DNA of 43,356 nt from a virus (IMGVR_UViG_3300046007_007878:1-43356), one strand, 5' to 3'. Positions 15,207 to 24,341 are shown, counted from the first letter of the stretch. A program made the numbers and translations. Notes: generated by a model not told the origin, from the letters alone.

Positions 15207-15572
15207 CAGAACTGCGATGAGTTTTATTTGGACGGTGCTGTAACCGTTTTTAACGCTGGTGATGGATGGTGCTTCGGCATATCGCCATGCGTTGCCAGTT
15301 CCAATGTTTAACGTTCCAGGAGACCAGCCAGCAACAGCTTCGGTTGGGAGATTGAAGGTCAGGTAGGTGCCTTTTGTTTCGTCAAAGTGTGTAACAAAAC
15401 TGTTGGCGTTGGTGTCGGTGATGTTTTCGTAGGTCAGTGAGGCTGTTGCGCCAGTGCGGCGGTTGCCGTAAAGGATGCGAGTCTCGGCGCCGGATTGGGA
15501 GCGAAACGATTTGATCGGGTAATCGCCCGCGTCGAAGTTGCGGCTAGACGGTTTGAGGGTGGGGTAAGGCAT
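15204..15572 (-). CDS. Minor tail protein (122 aa)
   Basis: A 122-residue beta-rich protein beginning MPYPTLKPSSRNFDAGDYP. The segments FRSQSGAETRILYGNRRTGA, SLTYENITDTNA and THFDETKGTYLTFNLP match a family of small tail proteins that I recall downstream of the J-like gene in cyanobacterial phages and prophages. The ATG abuts the stop of the J-like gene (15572 shared). Probably a tail tip part; biochemical role unknown. Confidence 0.65.
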   Translation of the reverse strand: MPYPTLKPSSRNFDAGDYPIKSFRSQSGAETRILYGNRRTGATASLTYENITDTNANSFVTHFDETKGTYLTFNLPTEAVAGWSPGTLNIGTGNAWRYAEAPSITSVKNGYSTVQIKLIAVL

Positions 15573-18500
15573 CAGAGGTCAACGAGGAAATTGCCGCTGT
15601 TTGTCACGTCAAGCGCAATGGTGCTCACCAAGCTGCTGTTGCACGGGAAGTGCGAAGCGTTGATCTGGACGGCGCCATCTGCATCCAGCGTAATCTGTTC
15701 CACCTGATAAACATTTGCCGAGACGGTTGAGTTGACCACGGTGAAAACAGAGTTGTACAAGGCCGTCTGTTGCACCACGCCGCCGCTGACTGTCATGGTT
15801 GCTTGCACGACGGTTTCAGAGCCTGAGGTGTAATACAAGATTGTGTATTGGCCGTCGTTGAAAGTTGTGGCGCTGGTGATGATGCCGGTGGCGCCGATGC
15901 TGCCGTTTTGGGCTGAGCTGTACGGGTTGGCCTCGGTAACCACACGGATGTAATCGCCGGGTGCCAGATCAATACCGTAAGGCGAAGTTTTGAATTGGAT
16001 TGAGTGGGTGATACGGCGGCGGATTGACAGGAAGAAACGCGCCACGAGTTCGGCATGGGCGCGGCTGGTGCAGTATTGCGTCATGTCGAATGACTCCAGC
16101 GGATGCCCAGTGCTGGCGGTTTCGTTCCAGCGGACGACGATGTTGCGCTCTTGCGGCAGTTGGTTTTCACGTTCTTCACGGAAACGCATCATTGCTTGGA
16201 AGTCTTTGCGCTCCTCGGCAGAGATGTAGTTGAGTTCAAAGGAGTCTTCAAAAATATTGCCGGCGGTGAACAGTTGTTTGATCGTTACGGGGGTGGTTTG
16301 GATGTTGCCGCCGATGTCTGTGGGCAGTGCGGGCAGCAAACTAAATTTGCCGTCGGAAATGACGAAGTTGCACAGCATGAACGGTGCTGTGTCGGCAATG
16401 AACTGACGGATGTTGACCGTACTGGCAACCGCTCCATCAAAAAACAGACTGTTGGTTTTAAGGAATTTGGCGGTGGTGATGAAGTCAGTGGTATTGATTA
16501 ACGGGGCGCTGTTGACGCTCATGTTGAGGAGATCGCCCACACCGGCAACACGGTCGGTGAGCATGTAGTACACAAGGTCGCAGAACAGGTTGCTGGGTTT
16601 AATTTCGGAGGATTCGCTGGGGTGGAATCGCTTTACGGGAATGCCGTTTTTGATCCAAAAGCGAATCTGATCCAGTGATGTAAAGTTGCGGGACGCTTTG
16701 AGCGCCAAGCCCGCTGTTGTCATGTAGCTGTACTGGGGGTCTTGGTCGTTGGCGACTATTTCGTTGACGTAGGTAATGACGTGCTCGGGTCCGTTGGCGT
16801 TGGACTTTTCGACAAGGTTGCCGTAAAAACTGACATCCGCGTACTGACTCTGGCTTTCAAATGATCTGCCGGCATATGTGTACTGCTGCGTGTATGTTTG
16901 GCCGCGTGATTCAATAACGAACTCTGCGCCAACCTGTGATCCGGGCTGACGGAAGGGGTTAGACGTGCCAACAAAATACGTTTGTGTGAATAGATCACCA
17001 ACGGACCAGTTATCGGAAACCTTACTAGTGTCGCTGCTGATTGTGATGATGGGTGCTGTCCAGAGCTTGGTAACGCCGCTCCAGTGGGCGGGATCTTCGT
17101 AAACAGTGCTGCTGAAATTCAGGCGGATGTATTTGCTGCCGACAGTGAAGTCGATAAAAGCGGAGCGTTGCGTGCTGGTGGCGTAGTTGCGGGCTGGTCC
17201 CAGCAGTTCTTCGTAAAAGGCTTGGCTACGGCCTTGGGTTGCCGTGGAGTTGATGACGCTGGTGACGCGGCGGCGTTGACCGATGGTGATAAAAGCCGGC
17301 GATTGATCAGGCTGGCGGTATGGGTTGCTGGCGCTGACAGGAAAGGAGATCGTAAATTCGCTAAGTTGCGTCCAGTTTTTGGAGCTTTCAATAATGGTTT
17401 CGTTTTCAACGACCCAAGTAAATTGCTGGCCGTAACCGATGCTTGCGGTTTTACGGAGGGTGTAGCGCACCTTGTATGAACGGTTGCCGCTGATGTTCCA
17501 GGTGTAGTCGCGGACAACTGTGGTGCCGTCGTTTCCGGGATAGTTATCAGCCGAGCCGACGCCCATGGCTGTGGCCAGTTCCCATGTAAATGCGCCGTTG
17601 CGGCCTGAGGTGTATTCAAAAACTGGGTCGGTGTACCAGCTCGCAAATTCTGTGGCGCCAAGGCTGACGAGGCTGTCGTCAAATTCCGGCAGGAACGTAA
17701 GCAGGCCGACACTGGTGGGGCGGTCGTTGACGACGGTACGATCCAAGAACGTGGGTTCGTTGCGGAACTCGTCGTTGTGCTGAATATCGAGCTTGGTGAC
17801 TTTGCTGCCGACTGCCTGCAACTTGAAAACACCGTATGCCGTGGTGTAGTTGGCGGACAGAATTTGGCGTTGGGAAGTGCTGTCGAGTGAACCGCCGTTG
17901 TACAAGTACCAGAACTCGGCAGTATCGGGAGAGTTGTAGCCGATGTCTGCGCCGTTTTTAGGGATAAATTTGTACTCGTACTGGCGCTTGTCTGGGTGGG
18001 TTACGCGAATGAAGTTGTACTGTTCGATGGGTTGGTTGCCGATGACGCAGAACTGCTCACCAATCGGTTCCCATGTGTAGGCAGCACCAGCAGGATTGAG
18101 GCCGGCGGGGCGGATAAAGATGGTGAAAAGTGATGCGCGTTTGATGTAAGCGTTGATCGTGCCAGTTGATACTTGGACGCGCTTTTCGTCGAGGTTGCGG
18201 AGTTGCTGCGGGCTGGGTACGTTCTTGAAGTTGCAGATGTTGTTGAGACGCTGGTACACATTGCTGCGGATGCCGAACTCGGTTACATCACACGGGCGGG
18301 TGTTGCGAATCTTGGCCTCAGACACACGCATCAGCGGGAAAAATGCTGAACCGGCGTTGTACTGGATAGGGGTGTTGTTGTCGTTGATATAGTCTGAGCG
18401 CAGCATGTAGTCGGACACCATGCCAATGATGTTGTTGGCGGTTGTACCAGAGTCGATGCACTTAAGCGTGATCAACTGATCTTGTGCGATGTCGCGGTCC

Positions 18501-19888
18501 CAGAGTGCAAGGCTTCTGGCGGTTACTTGCCATGTGGTACGACCGATCATGAACATTTCGCCGATCTGCAGTTCGTCGTCTGCAGCAATACGCATTTCGG
18601 CTGTTGCGTCGTTGATGTCGTCTACGCTGACTTCACGGTCTGTGCCCTTGTAATAATCACTGCGGATCATGTTATGGGCAATCGTAAAAGTAATTTCGTC
18701 GCCAACACCAACACTTTGAGTTGATACGCCAGTGGCGTTTGAGATGGTGATCGGGGTGGCTACACCTACTTTTTTCAGGCTTGTGATGCCCATGCGGCGG
18801 CTGTAGTTGCGGCCAGTGCCCTCCATGCCAAGGCCGCGTAGATCGCGGAATGTTCCACCGTCATCAACGCCGTTTACATAACCTGTGCCGTTGGCGTCGC
18901 CGGCAATCTTGACGCGCTCGTAGGTCAGGTTGTCGCCTGGATCGTCGCGCTGATTGAGTAGGTGCGGGATGCTAACAACGCGCCAGTTGACGCGGTAGTG
19001 GCTGCCGTTGGGGATTGGGGAGTAGCAGCCAAAGTCGGCGTTGTTGCTTAAGCCGTGGGCGGCAGAAAATGCGTCGTCGTTTGCCTGTGCGCGGGTCGGG
19101 CAGCTAAATACGTCGCCGTGGTTTTCGGGATCGCCAGATGCAAGGGTTCCACGGGTGCCATACAGCAGATCCGATGCTTGGATGCGGCGGTTGATCAGAT
19201 TATTGAGATCGCGCTTCCAGTAGAAGGCGAAGGTCTCGTTGTAGATGGTGTCGAGGGCGCCGTTGCCGATGAAAATGCCCTGCAATGCTGGGGGTTCGAT
19301 GCCGTCGGGGCGGACGCCTTCAGTTACGCCTTGCTCGCCTACAACAAACAACAATTTGACGCCTTGCTGGCGCCCGTAGCTGAACATGCGCGACCACACC
19401 AGCTTGGGTGTAATCAAAATTCCGCCGGTTGTTCCAGTCCAACGGCCAAAGACGATGGGGATTGGGTCGCCGTAGCTGGCTAATTCGGCCTGACTATCAA
19501 AGCCGAAAGTAGGCGTAAAACGCTGGCCGCCGATAAGGCTGGCGAGACTTAACTGTGTTGTACCTTGTTGTTGATCTTGGGGCGCCCGAGGTTTAGGTGT
19601 TAAAAAATAAGAGACAGCCGTTGTAACTGCCCCAAGGGCAAGACTGATTAGGGCTGATACGAGGACTGGGCCGTTTTGTACGTCTGGAACGAGGTCGTAT
19701 TCGGCGGGGCGTATTTTTGAACGCTTGTAGGCTTCAGCTACAAAAAATCTGTACTCGTCTTCGGTGAGGCCGGTTAATTCCAGGAGCTGCTTTTCATACG
19801 GAAGCAGATTGGGCTGATAAAGACGTGCGGCGGTGCCCAAGCGACTTTTCCCAGGTAGCTGTTGATGTACAGGATCCCGGTCTGCCAT
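15572..19888 (-). CDS. Large tail tip protein (J-like, central tail/host specificity)
   Basis: The second-longest stretch of the tail module, 1438 residues. The N-terminal 80 residues include NLLPYEKQLLELTGLTEDEY and KRSKIRPAEYDLVPDV, an opening I recall from cyanophage tip proteins, followed by a hydrophobic helix (LVSALISLALGAVTTAVSYFL, about 95-115). Then ELASYGDPIPIVFG marks the start of the hub region shared with lambda J-type proteins. The C-terminal third (LPQERNIVVRWNETASTGHP, then an LAPGDYIRV strand) is typical of tail hub proteins. It would form the tail tip that connects the tube to fibres and opens at infection. Its first 115 bases overlap the NlpC-like gene in another frame. Confidence 0.85.
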   Translation of the reverse strand: MADRDPVHQQLPGKSRLGTAARLYQPNLLPYEKQLLELTGLTEDEYRFFVAEAYKRSKIRPAEYDLVPDVQNGPVLVSALISLALGAVTTAVSYFLTPKPRAPQDQQQGTTQLSLASLIGGQRFTPTFGFDSQAELASYGDPIPIVFGRWTGTTGGILITPKLVWSRMFSYGRQQGVKLLFVVGEQGVTEGVRPDGIEPPALQGIFIGNGALDTIYNETFAFYWKRDLNNLINRRIQASDLLYGTRGTLASGDPENHGDVFSCPTRAQANDDAFSAAHGLSNNADFGCYSPIPNGSHYRVNWRVVSIPHLLNQRDDPGDNLTYERVKIAGDANGTGYVNGVDDGGTFRDLRGLGMEGTGRNYSRRMGITSLKKVGVATPITISNATGVSTQSVGVGDEITFTIAHNMIRSDYYKGTDREVSVDDINDATAEMRIAADDELQIGEMFMIGRTTWQVTARSLALWDRDIAQDQLITLKCIDSGTTANNIIGMVSDYMLRSDYINDNNTPIQYNAGSAFFPLMRVSEAKIRNTRPCDVTEFGIRSNVYQRLNNICNFKNVPSPQQLRNLDEKRVQVSTGTINAYIKRASLFTIFIRPAGLNPAGAAYTWEPIGEQFCVIGNQPIEQYNFIRVTHPDKRQYEYKFIPKNGADIGYNSPDTAEFWYLYNGGSLDSTSQRQILSANYTTAYGVFKLQAVGSKVTKLDIQHNDEFRNEPTFLDRTVVNDRPTSVGLLTFLPEFDDSLVSLGATEFASWYTDPVFEYTSGRNGAFTWELATAMGVGSADNYPGNDGTTVVRDYTWNISGNRSYKVRYTLRKTASIGYGQQFTWVVENETIIESSKNWTQLSEFTISFPVSASNPYRQPDQSPAFITIGQRRRVTSVINSTATQGRSQAFYEELLGPARNYATSTQRSAFIDFTVGSKYIRLNFSSTVYEDPAHWSGVTKLWTAPIITISSDTSKVSDNWSVGDLFTQTYFVGTSNPFRQPGSQVGAEFVIESRGQTYTQQYTYAGRSFESQSQYADVSFYGNLVEKSNANGPEHVITYVNEIVANDQDPQYSYMTTAGLALKASRNFTSLDQIRFWIKNGIPVKRFHPSESSEIKPSNLFCDLVYYMLTDRVAGVGDLLNMSVNSAPLINTTDFITTAKFLKTNSLFFDGAVASTVNIRQFIADTAPFMLCNFVISDGKFSLLPALPTDIGGNIQTTPVTIKQLFTAGNIFEDSFELNYISAEERKDFQAMMRFREERENQLPQERNIVVRWNETASTGHPLESFDMTQYCTSRAHAELVARFFLSIRRRITHSIQFKTSPYGIDLAPGDYIRVVTEANPYSSAQNGSIGATGIITSATTFNDGQYTILYYTSGSETVVQATMTVSGGVVQQTALYNSVFTVVNSTVSANVYQVEQITLDADGAVQINASHFPCNSSLVSTIALDVTNSGNFLVDL

Positions 19889-20154
19889 GTCACCGCAAAT
19901 GCCCAGTTACTCTCGCGGAGCAGCAAGATGTCCCCATCGTACTCGGGTCGGGCAATACGACGACCCCAACCCAACAGGTCTCGGACAACAAGACGCTTAG
20001 AGGCGGTGTACCAGTCGGGGTTAAACGGGGGGGTGGCAATGTCAAGGCGTGCCAGCACTGTGTAAACCAAATGGATGCAGTCGATTTCGTCGCCGCTACC
20101 ATCCGCGCCAAGGCGGTACGGGCGCCCGATTAGATCACTGCAATCTGATGCCAC
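19774..20154 (-). CDS. NlpC/P60-like tail tip peptidase
   Basis: A 126-residue protein. CSDLIGRPYRLGADGSG and EIDCIHLVYTVL place the catalytic-type cysteine of NlpC/P60 proteins at C26, within DCIHLV. A GDILLL strand and a late His in APPHVFIS (about residue 109) could complete the site. Lambda K and similar proteins occupy the same place, between the L-like and J-like genes, and are thought to cut peptidoglycan or process the tail. The usual catalytic histidine context (HVGIY) is not present in its standard form, so activity is uncertain. The 3' end overlaps the J-like gene by 115 bases. Confidence 0.75.
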   Translation of the reverse strand: MASDCSDLIGRPYRLGADGSGDEIDCIHLVYTVLARLDIATPPFNPDWYTASKRLVVRDLLGWGRRIARPEYDGDILLLRESNWAFAVTWQTGILYINSYLGKVAWAPPHVFISPICFRMKSSSWN

Positions 20155-20599
20155 TGGTTGCGGGGATGTTGCCGATCAGCTTTTGAGTAAGGCGGCGCAT
20201 CGGGAACTCGGCGCCAACCGCGTCCAACACCGTGTTCAGGCTGAGGGTTAGCTCGGCTTCTCTCCAAGAGCCGCTTGCGACCAGACCGTAATACTGGTGG
20301 AGCTGACTGAAGCTGGTGCGGTCGTCGGGATTTAGCAGCATCACGATTACGTGTGCCAGCCAGCGTTTTTCAAGGGCTTCAACTGCCCAGTTACGGCTAA
20401 GCGTGTTGTTGGGTAGCAGCAGGCTGGCCTCGGTGTTGTCGCCCGTGCGGTTGATTGTGACGCCCGAGAAGCCGAACGGCAAAAATCCGTACTGCGAGCC
20501 CGAGTAAGTGATTGTTTCGCTGATAAAAAAGTTCTGGAACCGCTGGCGGACAGTGGTGCCTTCGCTGAACGTAACGAAATTGCCGATTGCGAGTTCCAT
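20135..20599 (-). CDS. Minor tail protein (DUF1833-like, lambda L-like position)
   Basis: A 154-residue protein. The opening (LAIGNFVTFSEGTTVRQRFQ), the central TINRTGDNTEASLLLPNN and the C-terminal GSWREAELTLSLNTVLDAVG with FPMRRLTQKLIGNIP follow the DUF1833 and minor tail protein L pattern, in which FPxRxL lies near the end. It lies between the tape measure gene (overlapping start and stop, ATGA) and the NlpC-like gene, as lambda L lies before K. Probably a tail tip protein; the lambda L iron-sulfur cysteines are not visible here. Confidence 0.75.
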   Translation of the reverse strand: MELAIGNFVTFSEGTTVRQRFQNFFISETITYSGSQYGFLPFGFSGVTINRTGDNTEASLLLPNNTLSRNWAVEALEKRWLAHVIVMLLNPDDRTSFSQLHQYYGLVASGSWREAELTLSLNTVLDAVGAEFPMRRLTQKLIGNIPATSGIRLQ

Positions 20600-23500
20600 C
20601 AGATTCCGAGGCGTTTGCGGGTGCCGGTGGAGCTTTGCAGGCGGCGGAGTGTGCGTTGTTCGCCTTGGGCCGCGCCTTGGGCGGCAGCTTCACGCATACC
20701 GGCTTGGAATTGGTCTGCCGTAACGTAATCGACTTGGTTGATGCGTTCCACGGTATAGCGCACGTCGATGGTGCCGCCACCTCCTCCGCCGTAACTGCCG
20801 TCGCTGCCTGCTCCGGGGATGACAGACGCGCCACGGGCACCAGCCGCATAACGACTCATGGCGCCACGCATCTTGCTGGCAGGGATGACGTACTCGGGTT
20901 CGCCGCCTTCGCCTACGACGGCGCGGGTGGGGCCGGTAACAAAACCGCCTTCGGCAAAAAAGGATGTGCCGCCGAAAGCGGCAGGGTTAAAAGCAGGTCC
21001 GGCGGTGCTAAAGGCTTGTGCCCCGGAAACGGGGCCTGCACCGCTGAACAAACTGCCGCCACCCCCACCGAAAATGCCGAGGACGGATTTAAAGACATAC
21101 ATAGTTATCATTTTTGCGATTATTTCGGCGGCCATTGCATTAAATGCCTGCCCCACTTGCTGGAAGAATTGCTGAAGGGCTTCTTGTGTTGTTTGGGTGC
21201 CGTTAACGATGCCCTGGAACGAATTGCTAAACGCGTCGCCGATAGCTTCTGCGCCGTTTTTAGCCAGCATCAAACGGTCTTGCAGTATTTGCAGTTCGCC
21301 GTTGTATATATCAAGCTGTTTAATGCCTTTGTTGTTGGGATCTAAGTTAATGTCTGTGCGGAAAGCGCCGCCTTCCATGCCAAAAGCACGTCCCAGGCGG
21401 CGTTGGGTTACTTCGTCTAGTAATTGCGCTACATCGAGTAAGCGGTACATATCTTCAACTTCTTTTTTGAGAAGTACCGCTTTTTCTTGCTCGTAAGCGA
21501 TTGTGGCTTTGAGGGTTTCGCTACGTTGAGCAGTTAGCAGGTATTCGATTTCTGCGTTGCTGAGGGCTTTTTTGTAGAGTGTTTCGTACTTGGTCATCCG
21601 CTCCAGGCGGGCTTTGTCGTAATCGTTTTGTAGTTTTTCTTGGTCGGTAATAGCGACTTGTGCCCGCAGTTCAAATTCCGTTTCTACTGCCATGCGGGCT
21701 GCGGCTTCTAATTGTTGCTGGCGCTGCTCAGTAAGATCCTTGGGCTTACGTCCCCGACCCCCTCCAGAGGGGGCTGCTTGACCTAAAGGAGAAACGTCTA
21801 TCGGTTTTACCTTGGCAGCGGCGCTAGCTGCTTTTGCCTGTTCTTCTCTCTCCAGCTGACTCAGACGTTGCTGATACTTTGCTGGTACGTAACGACTGCC
21901 AGCAGAAGGACCTCCTTCTGCGGCCAAACGTTGCCTAGCTCGTGCGTTAGCGGCGGCTGTAGCTGCGGTGCCGCCACTCAGCAAGTTGGCCATAGCCGCT
22001 ATTCCTTGGGCCCCCAAATTGATTATGAAAGCCAACTGTTTAGCGAGCCAGTTGAGAGGGGGTGCCAAGGCTTTCATGATGGCGCCGCCCAAAGCGCCTA
22101 GGGCAGAACCAAGGCCGGCAGCGGCTTTTGCTAGCTGCTCCATGCCGGAGGCGGGCTTTTTAGTTGCTGCAACACCCTTATTTCCCATGTCCACCAATAC
22201 ATCAACAAGATCCTGAATACTGATCTTGCCTTTCTTGGCCATCTCCAGTAATGCATCTCTGGAGACACCTAGTTTGTCGGCAAGAGCCTGCTGGACATTT
22301 ATGCCTTGACTGGTGAGCTGATTAAGTGTTGCTTGGCTTACCTTGCCGGATTCCAGGGCAGAGGTTATAGCGTTACCTACTTTGTCAAACTGACCACCAT
22401 ACTTTTCGGTAAGGGCGGTAGTTAGTTTGATTAGTTCTGCTTGATCTTGGAGTTCTAGCCCGAGACCGCGTATGTTTTGAACGACTGCTGTAAACTTTTC
22501 AACGTCAGTATTTGCAGTTTTGAAAGCGGTGGCAAGAGTCTGAGCTTGTTGAGCGGAAAAACCAAGATCTTGGCCTAATTGTTTTATAGCTTTACCTTTT
22601 GATAGTAAGTCTCCTATTGCTGTCCCAGCAATGGACAGCGCAAACCCAAAACCCCCGCCAAGCAAACCACCAGCAACACCACCTAAAGCACCACCGGCTG
22701 CTGCTCCAGCTCCTTGACCAAATAGTAATGGAAAGCCTCCGCCGATAATCCCGCTACTTAATGCTGAGGGAACACGCCCTCCAATCCCTCCAAGCAGTGA
22801 TGTTCTGCGGGCTGCTTGAGCACCGGGCAGCATTGACTGGGTTCTGCCTCCGAGTAGCTGCGCCGGCCCATCTGTTGGAAAAGTTCCGCCCCCTATACGT
22901 GGACGAGCTACTCCAGCGGCTAAGCGTGCTCGCGCAGCAGCACTAGCGGCGCCTTCTCTACTGCGTATTGCAGCTGCCGTACTTTGAGCCAGCTGATACA
23001 AATCTACAGAAACTTTTTGCGCTTCTGTAAAGAATGTGTTCCAGCTCTGTTTGAGGTTTATAGCTTTTGCAGCTGCTGTAGTTTTTAAGTCACTACCTAG
23101 TTCTGCAGCTTCTGTAAAGAATGTGTTCCAGCTCTGTTTGAGGTTTATAGCTTTTGCAGCTGCTGTAGTTTTTAAGTCACTACCTAGTTCTGCAGCTTCT
23201 GTAAAGAATGTGTTCCAGCTCTGTTTGAGATTTATAGCTTTTGCGGCTGCTGTGGTTTTTAAATCACTACCTACTTCAGCAGCTTCTCTAAAGAAAGTAC
23301 CCCAGCTTTGCTGTATTTCTTTTGCTCGCACCATAACTGGCGGAAGAGCGGGTGTTTGCTGTCCGTACCCCGCATTACTCGTTGGTACAATTCTTCGTTG
23401 CGCTGCTGTCTCAGCGGCTTCAATATTACGAATAAGCCGCAACCGCTCCCTTAATCCGTCGTTTAATTGGTTTGTAGCTTTTACGTATGCGAGAGCTGCT

Positions 23501-23724
23501 GCCGAGGCTTCTTCAGTACCTAAAACTGCTTTGTTAAAACTCGCCGCTGCTTCAGATACAACTCTGTTTAAATTATTTATGCTGCGCGGTATTGTGTTAG
23601 CTACACCGGCAAAACTAGAGTTTAAAGAGTCAACTGCATCAGCAGCAATTCGTATTTCATTTTGTAGGCGCTTGAGTTCTTGTGCGCCGCGAACCGCAAT
23701 TTCGATGTCGGCTCTGTAGGCCAC
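20599..23724 (-). CDS. Tape measure protein
   Basis: The 1041-residue ruler that sets tail length and passes into the cell with the DNA. It has an N-terminal helical region (EIAVRGAQELKRLQNEIRIA), four tandem 29-residue units between about residues 120 and 235, a glycine-rich hydrophobic stretch (GAGAAAGGALGGVAGGLLGG, about 340), a helical tape_meas-like region (DLGFSAQQAQTLATAFKT) and a lambda-like C-terminus (ALQQFFQQVGQAFNAMAAEI, then FAEGGFVTGPTRAVVGEGGE). The start is GTG 23724. The middle of the gene has lower GC than the fibre genes. It follows the chaperone genes, as expected. Confidence 0.93.
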   Translation of the reverse strand: MAYRADIEIAVRGAQELKRLQNEIRIAADAVDSLNSSFAGVANTIPRSINNLNRVVSEAAASFNKAVLGTEEASAAALAYVKATNQLNDGLRERLRLIRNIEAAETAAQRRIVPTSNAGYGQQTPALPPVMVRAKEIQQSWGTFFREAAEVGSDLKTTAAAKAINLKQSWNTFFTEAAELGSDLKTTAAAKAINLKQSWNTFFTEAAELGSDLKTTAAAKAINLKQSWNTFFTEAQKVSVDLYQLAQSTAAAIRSREGAASAAARARLAAGVARPRIGGGTFPTDGPAQLLGGRTQSMLPGAQAARRTSLLGGIGGRVPSALSSGIIGGGFPLLFGQGAGAAAGGALGGVAGGLLGGGFGFALSIAGTAIGDLLSKGKAIKQLGQDLGFSAQQAQTLATAFKTANTDVEKFTAVVQNIRGLGLELQDQAELIKLTTALTEKYGGQFDKVGNAITSALESGKVSQATLNQLTSQGINVQQALADKLGVSRDALLEMAKKGKISIQDLVDVLVDMGNKGVAATKKPASGMEQLAKAAAGLGSALGALGGAIMKALAPPLNWLAKQLAFIINLGAQGIAAMANLLSGGTAATAAANARARQRLAAEGGPSAGSRYVPAKYQQRLSQLEREEQAKAASAAAKVKPIDVSPLGQAAPSGGGRGRKPKDLTEQRQQQLEAAARMAVETEFELRAQVAITDQEKLQNDYDKARLERMTKYETLYKKALSNAEIEYLLTAQRSETLKATIAYEQEKAVLLKKEVEDMYRLLDVAQLLDEVTQRRLGRAFGMEGGAFRTDINLDPNNKGIKQLDIYNGELQILQDRLMLAKNGAEAIGDAFSNSFQGIVNGTQTTQEALQQFFQQVGQAFNAMAAEIIAKMITMYVFKSVLGIFGGGGGSLFSGAGPVSGAQAFSTAGPAFNPAAFGGTSFFAEGGFVTGPTRAVVGEGGEPEYVIPASKMRGAMSRYAAGARGASVIPGAGSDGSYGGGGGGTIDVRYTVERINQVDYVTADQFQAGMREAAAQGAAQGEQRTLRRLQSSTGTRKRLGI
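23021..23368 (-). repeat. Four 87-bp tandem repeats inside the tape measure gene
   Basis: Units start at 23021, 23108, 23195 and 23282, each 87 bases (29 codons). The first two units are identical over all 87 bases. The third differs from them at about six positions and the fourth is clearly diverged. The peptide unit includes SWNTFFTEAAELGSDLK and TTAAAKAINLKQ and should be helical. Perfect identity of two units implies a very recent duplication. Confidence 0.95.
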
Positions 23725-23750
23725 GGCGCTGCGTCACACTCTGGTACTTC

Positions 23751-23756
23751 AGTTTA
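23751..23756 (-). promoter_or_regulatory. TAAACT motif, possible -10 element
   Basis: TAAACT on the minus strand, 27 bases before the GTG of the tape measure gene and just after an intrinsic terminator. A promoter here would let the tape measure gene be expressed independently of the chaperone transcript. Confidence 0.35.
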
Positions 23757-23762
23757 CGCCGT

Positions 23763-23788
23763 AAAAAGCCGCCGGGGTTAGCGGCGGC
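23763..23788 (-). terminator. Intrinsic terminator after the tail chaperone genes
   Basis: On the minus strand GCCGCC and GGCGGC form a stem (23768-23773 with 23783-23788) followed by TTTTT. The stem contains the stop codon of the T-like frame. It should reduce read-through from chaperone into tape measure. Confidence 0.7.
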
Positions 23789-23978
23789 GTTTGGCCTTGT
23801 CGAGTTCCTTTTGCTGGTCCTCGTTCAGGATCTGGAAGTAGGCGCTCCAGCCAAGGAGTTCTTCGGCGGTCATTGTGGTGCGGACTTGGTGGAGACTCAA
23901 GCCCAACTCCTTTGCGACGCCGAACTGGAGCATGAGCCAGTTGTCCTGGCGAAGCTCCTTGGCTAGTTCTTGGGGTCG
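23778..23978 (-). CDS. Tail assembly chaperone extension (lambda T-like, probable -1 frameshift product)
   Basis: A 66-codon open frame in the -1 phase relative to the G-like gene, with no suitable start codon near its beginning. The peptide contains NWLMLQFGVAKELGLSL, then MTAEELLGWSAYFQIL and ends KAKRRR. A LxWxAYF motif close to the end is typical of the T part of G-T chaperones. In lambda, ribosomes slip by -1 near the end of G to make GT. Here a CCCC run at 23972-23975, three codons before the G-like stop, is the nearest candidate slip site; it is not a standard heptamer. The bounds mark the visible frame from the first codon that bypasses the G stop. Confidence 0.7.
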   Translation of the reverse strand, partial: RPQELAKELRQDNWLMLQFGVAKELGLSLHQVRTTMTAEELLGWSAYFQILNEDQQKELDKAKRRR

Positions 23979-24304
23979 ATGGGCTCGGCGTCGTCCGTCA
24001 GGATTGCCAGCATCAAGGCTTGGAGGTCCTTGTCTTTGACTTCGTTTTTGAGGACGTCAACTTCGCCGGGGCTGAAGAGTTTGGCGCCAGAGTCATCAAG
24101 CGCCTTGGTAATCAGCAGTTGGAGGGCGAAGGCGTTGGCGTCGTCAGATTTGGCTTGCTTTTGGGCACGCTCGCGCTCAGCCATCGTCAGCGGAGTCACC
24201 CACATCTCGAAGGTGCTGCCGTCGGACAGATCGACGGTCTTTTTGACGGGCTCCAGGTTGGCGGCCTTGCGGAGGCGGTCAATGGCGCGGACAGGAACTG
24301 GCAT
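23963..24304 (-). CDS. Tail assembly chaperone (lambda G-like)
   Basis: A 113-residue protein between the major tail protein and the tape measure gene, the fixed position of the tail assembly chaperone. It contains RLRKAANLEPVKKTVDLSDG, a FEMWVTPLTMAERERAQKQA segment typical of this family, and an acidic end (LTDDAEPIDPKN). The protein binds the tape measure before tube assembly and is not part of the virion. The overlapping -1 frame gives the T-like extension. It is flanked by terminators on both sides and so may be a separately controlled unit. Confidence 0.82.
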   Translation of the reverse strand: MPVPVRAIDRLRKAANLEPVKKTVDLSDGSTFEMWVTPLTMAERERAQKQAKSDDANAFALQLLITKALDDSGAKLFSPGEVDVLKNEVKDKDLQALMLAILTDDAEPIDPKN

Positions 24305-24341
24305 ACCAGGGACTTGGGTATGGCACTACTGTAGCGGATTA

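Noticed and set aside
22660-22760. Glycine/alanine-rich coding stretch in the tape measure gene as a repeat element
   Set aside because: It is a hydrophobic glycine-rich region common in tape measure proteins, with no exact DNA repeat.
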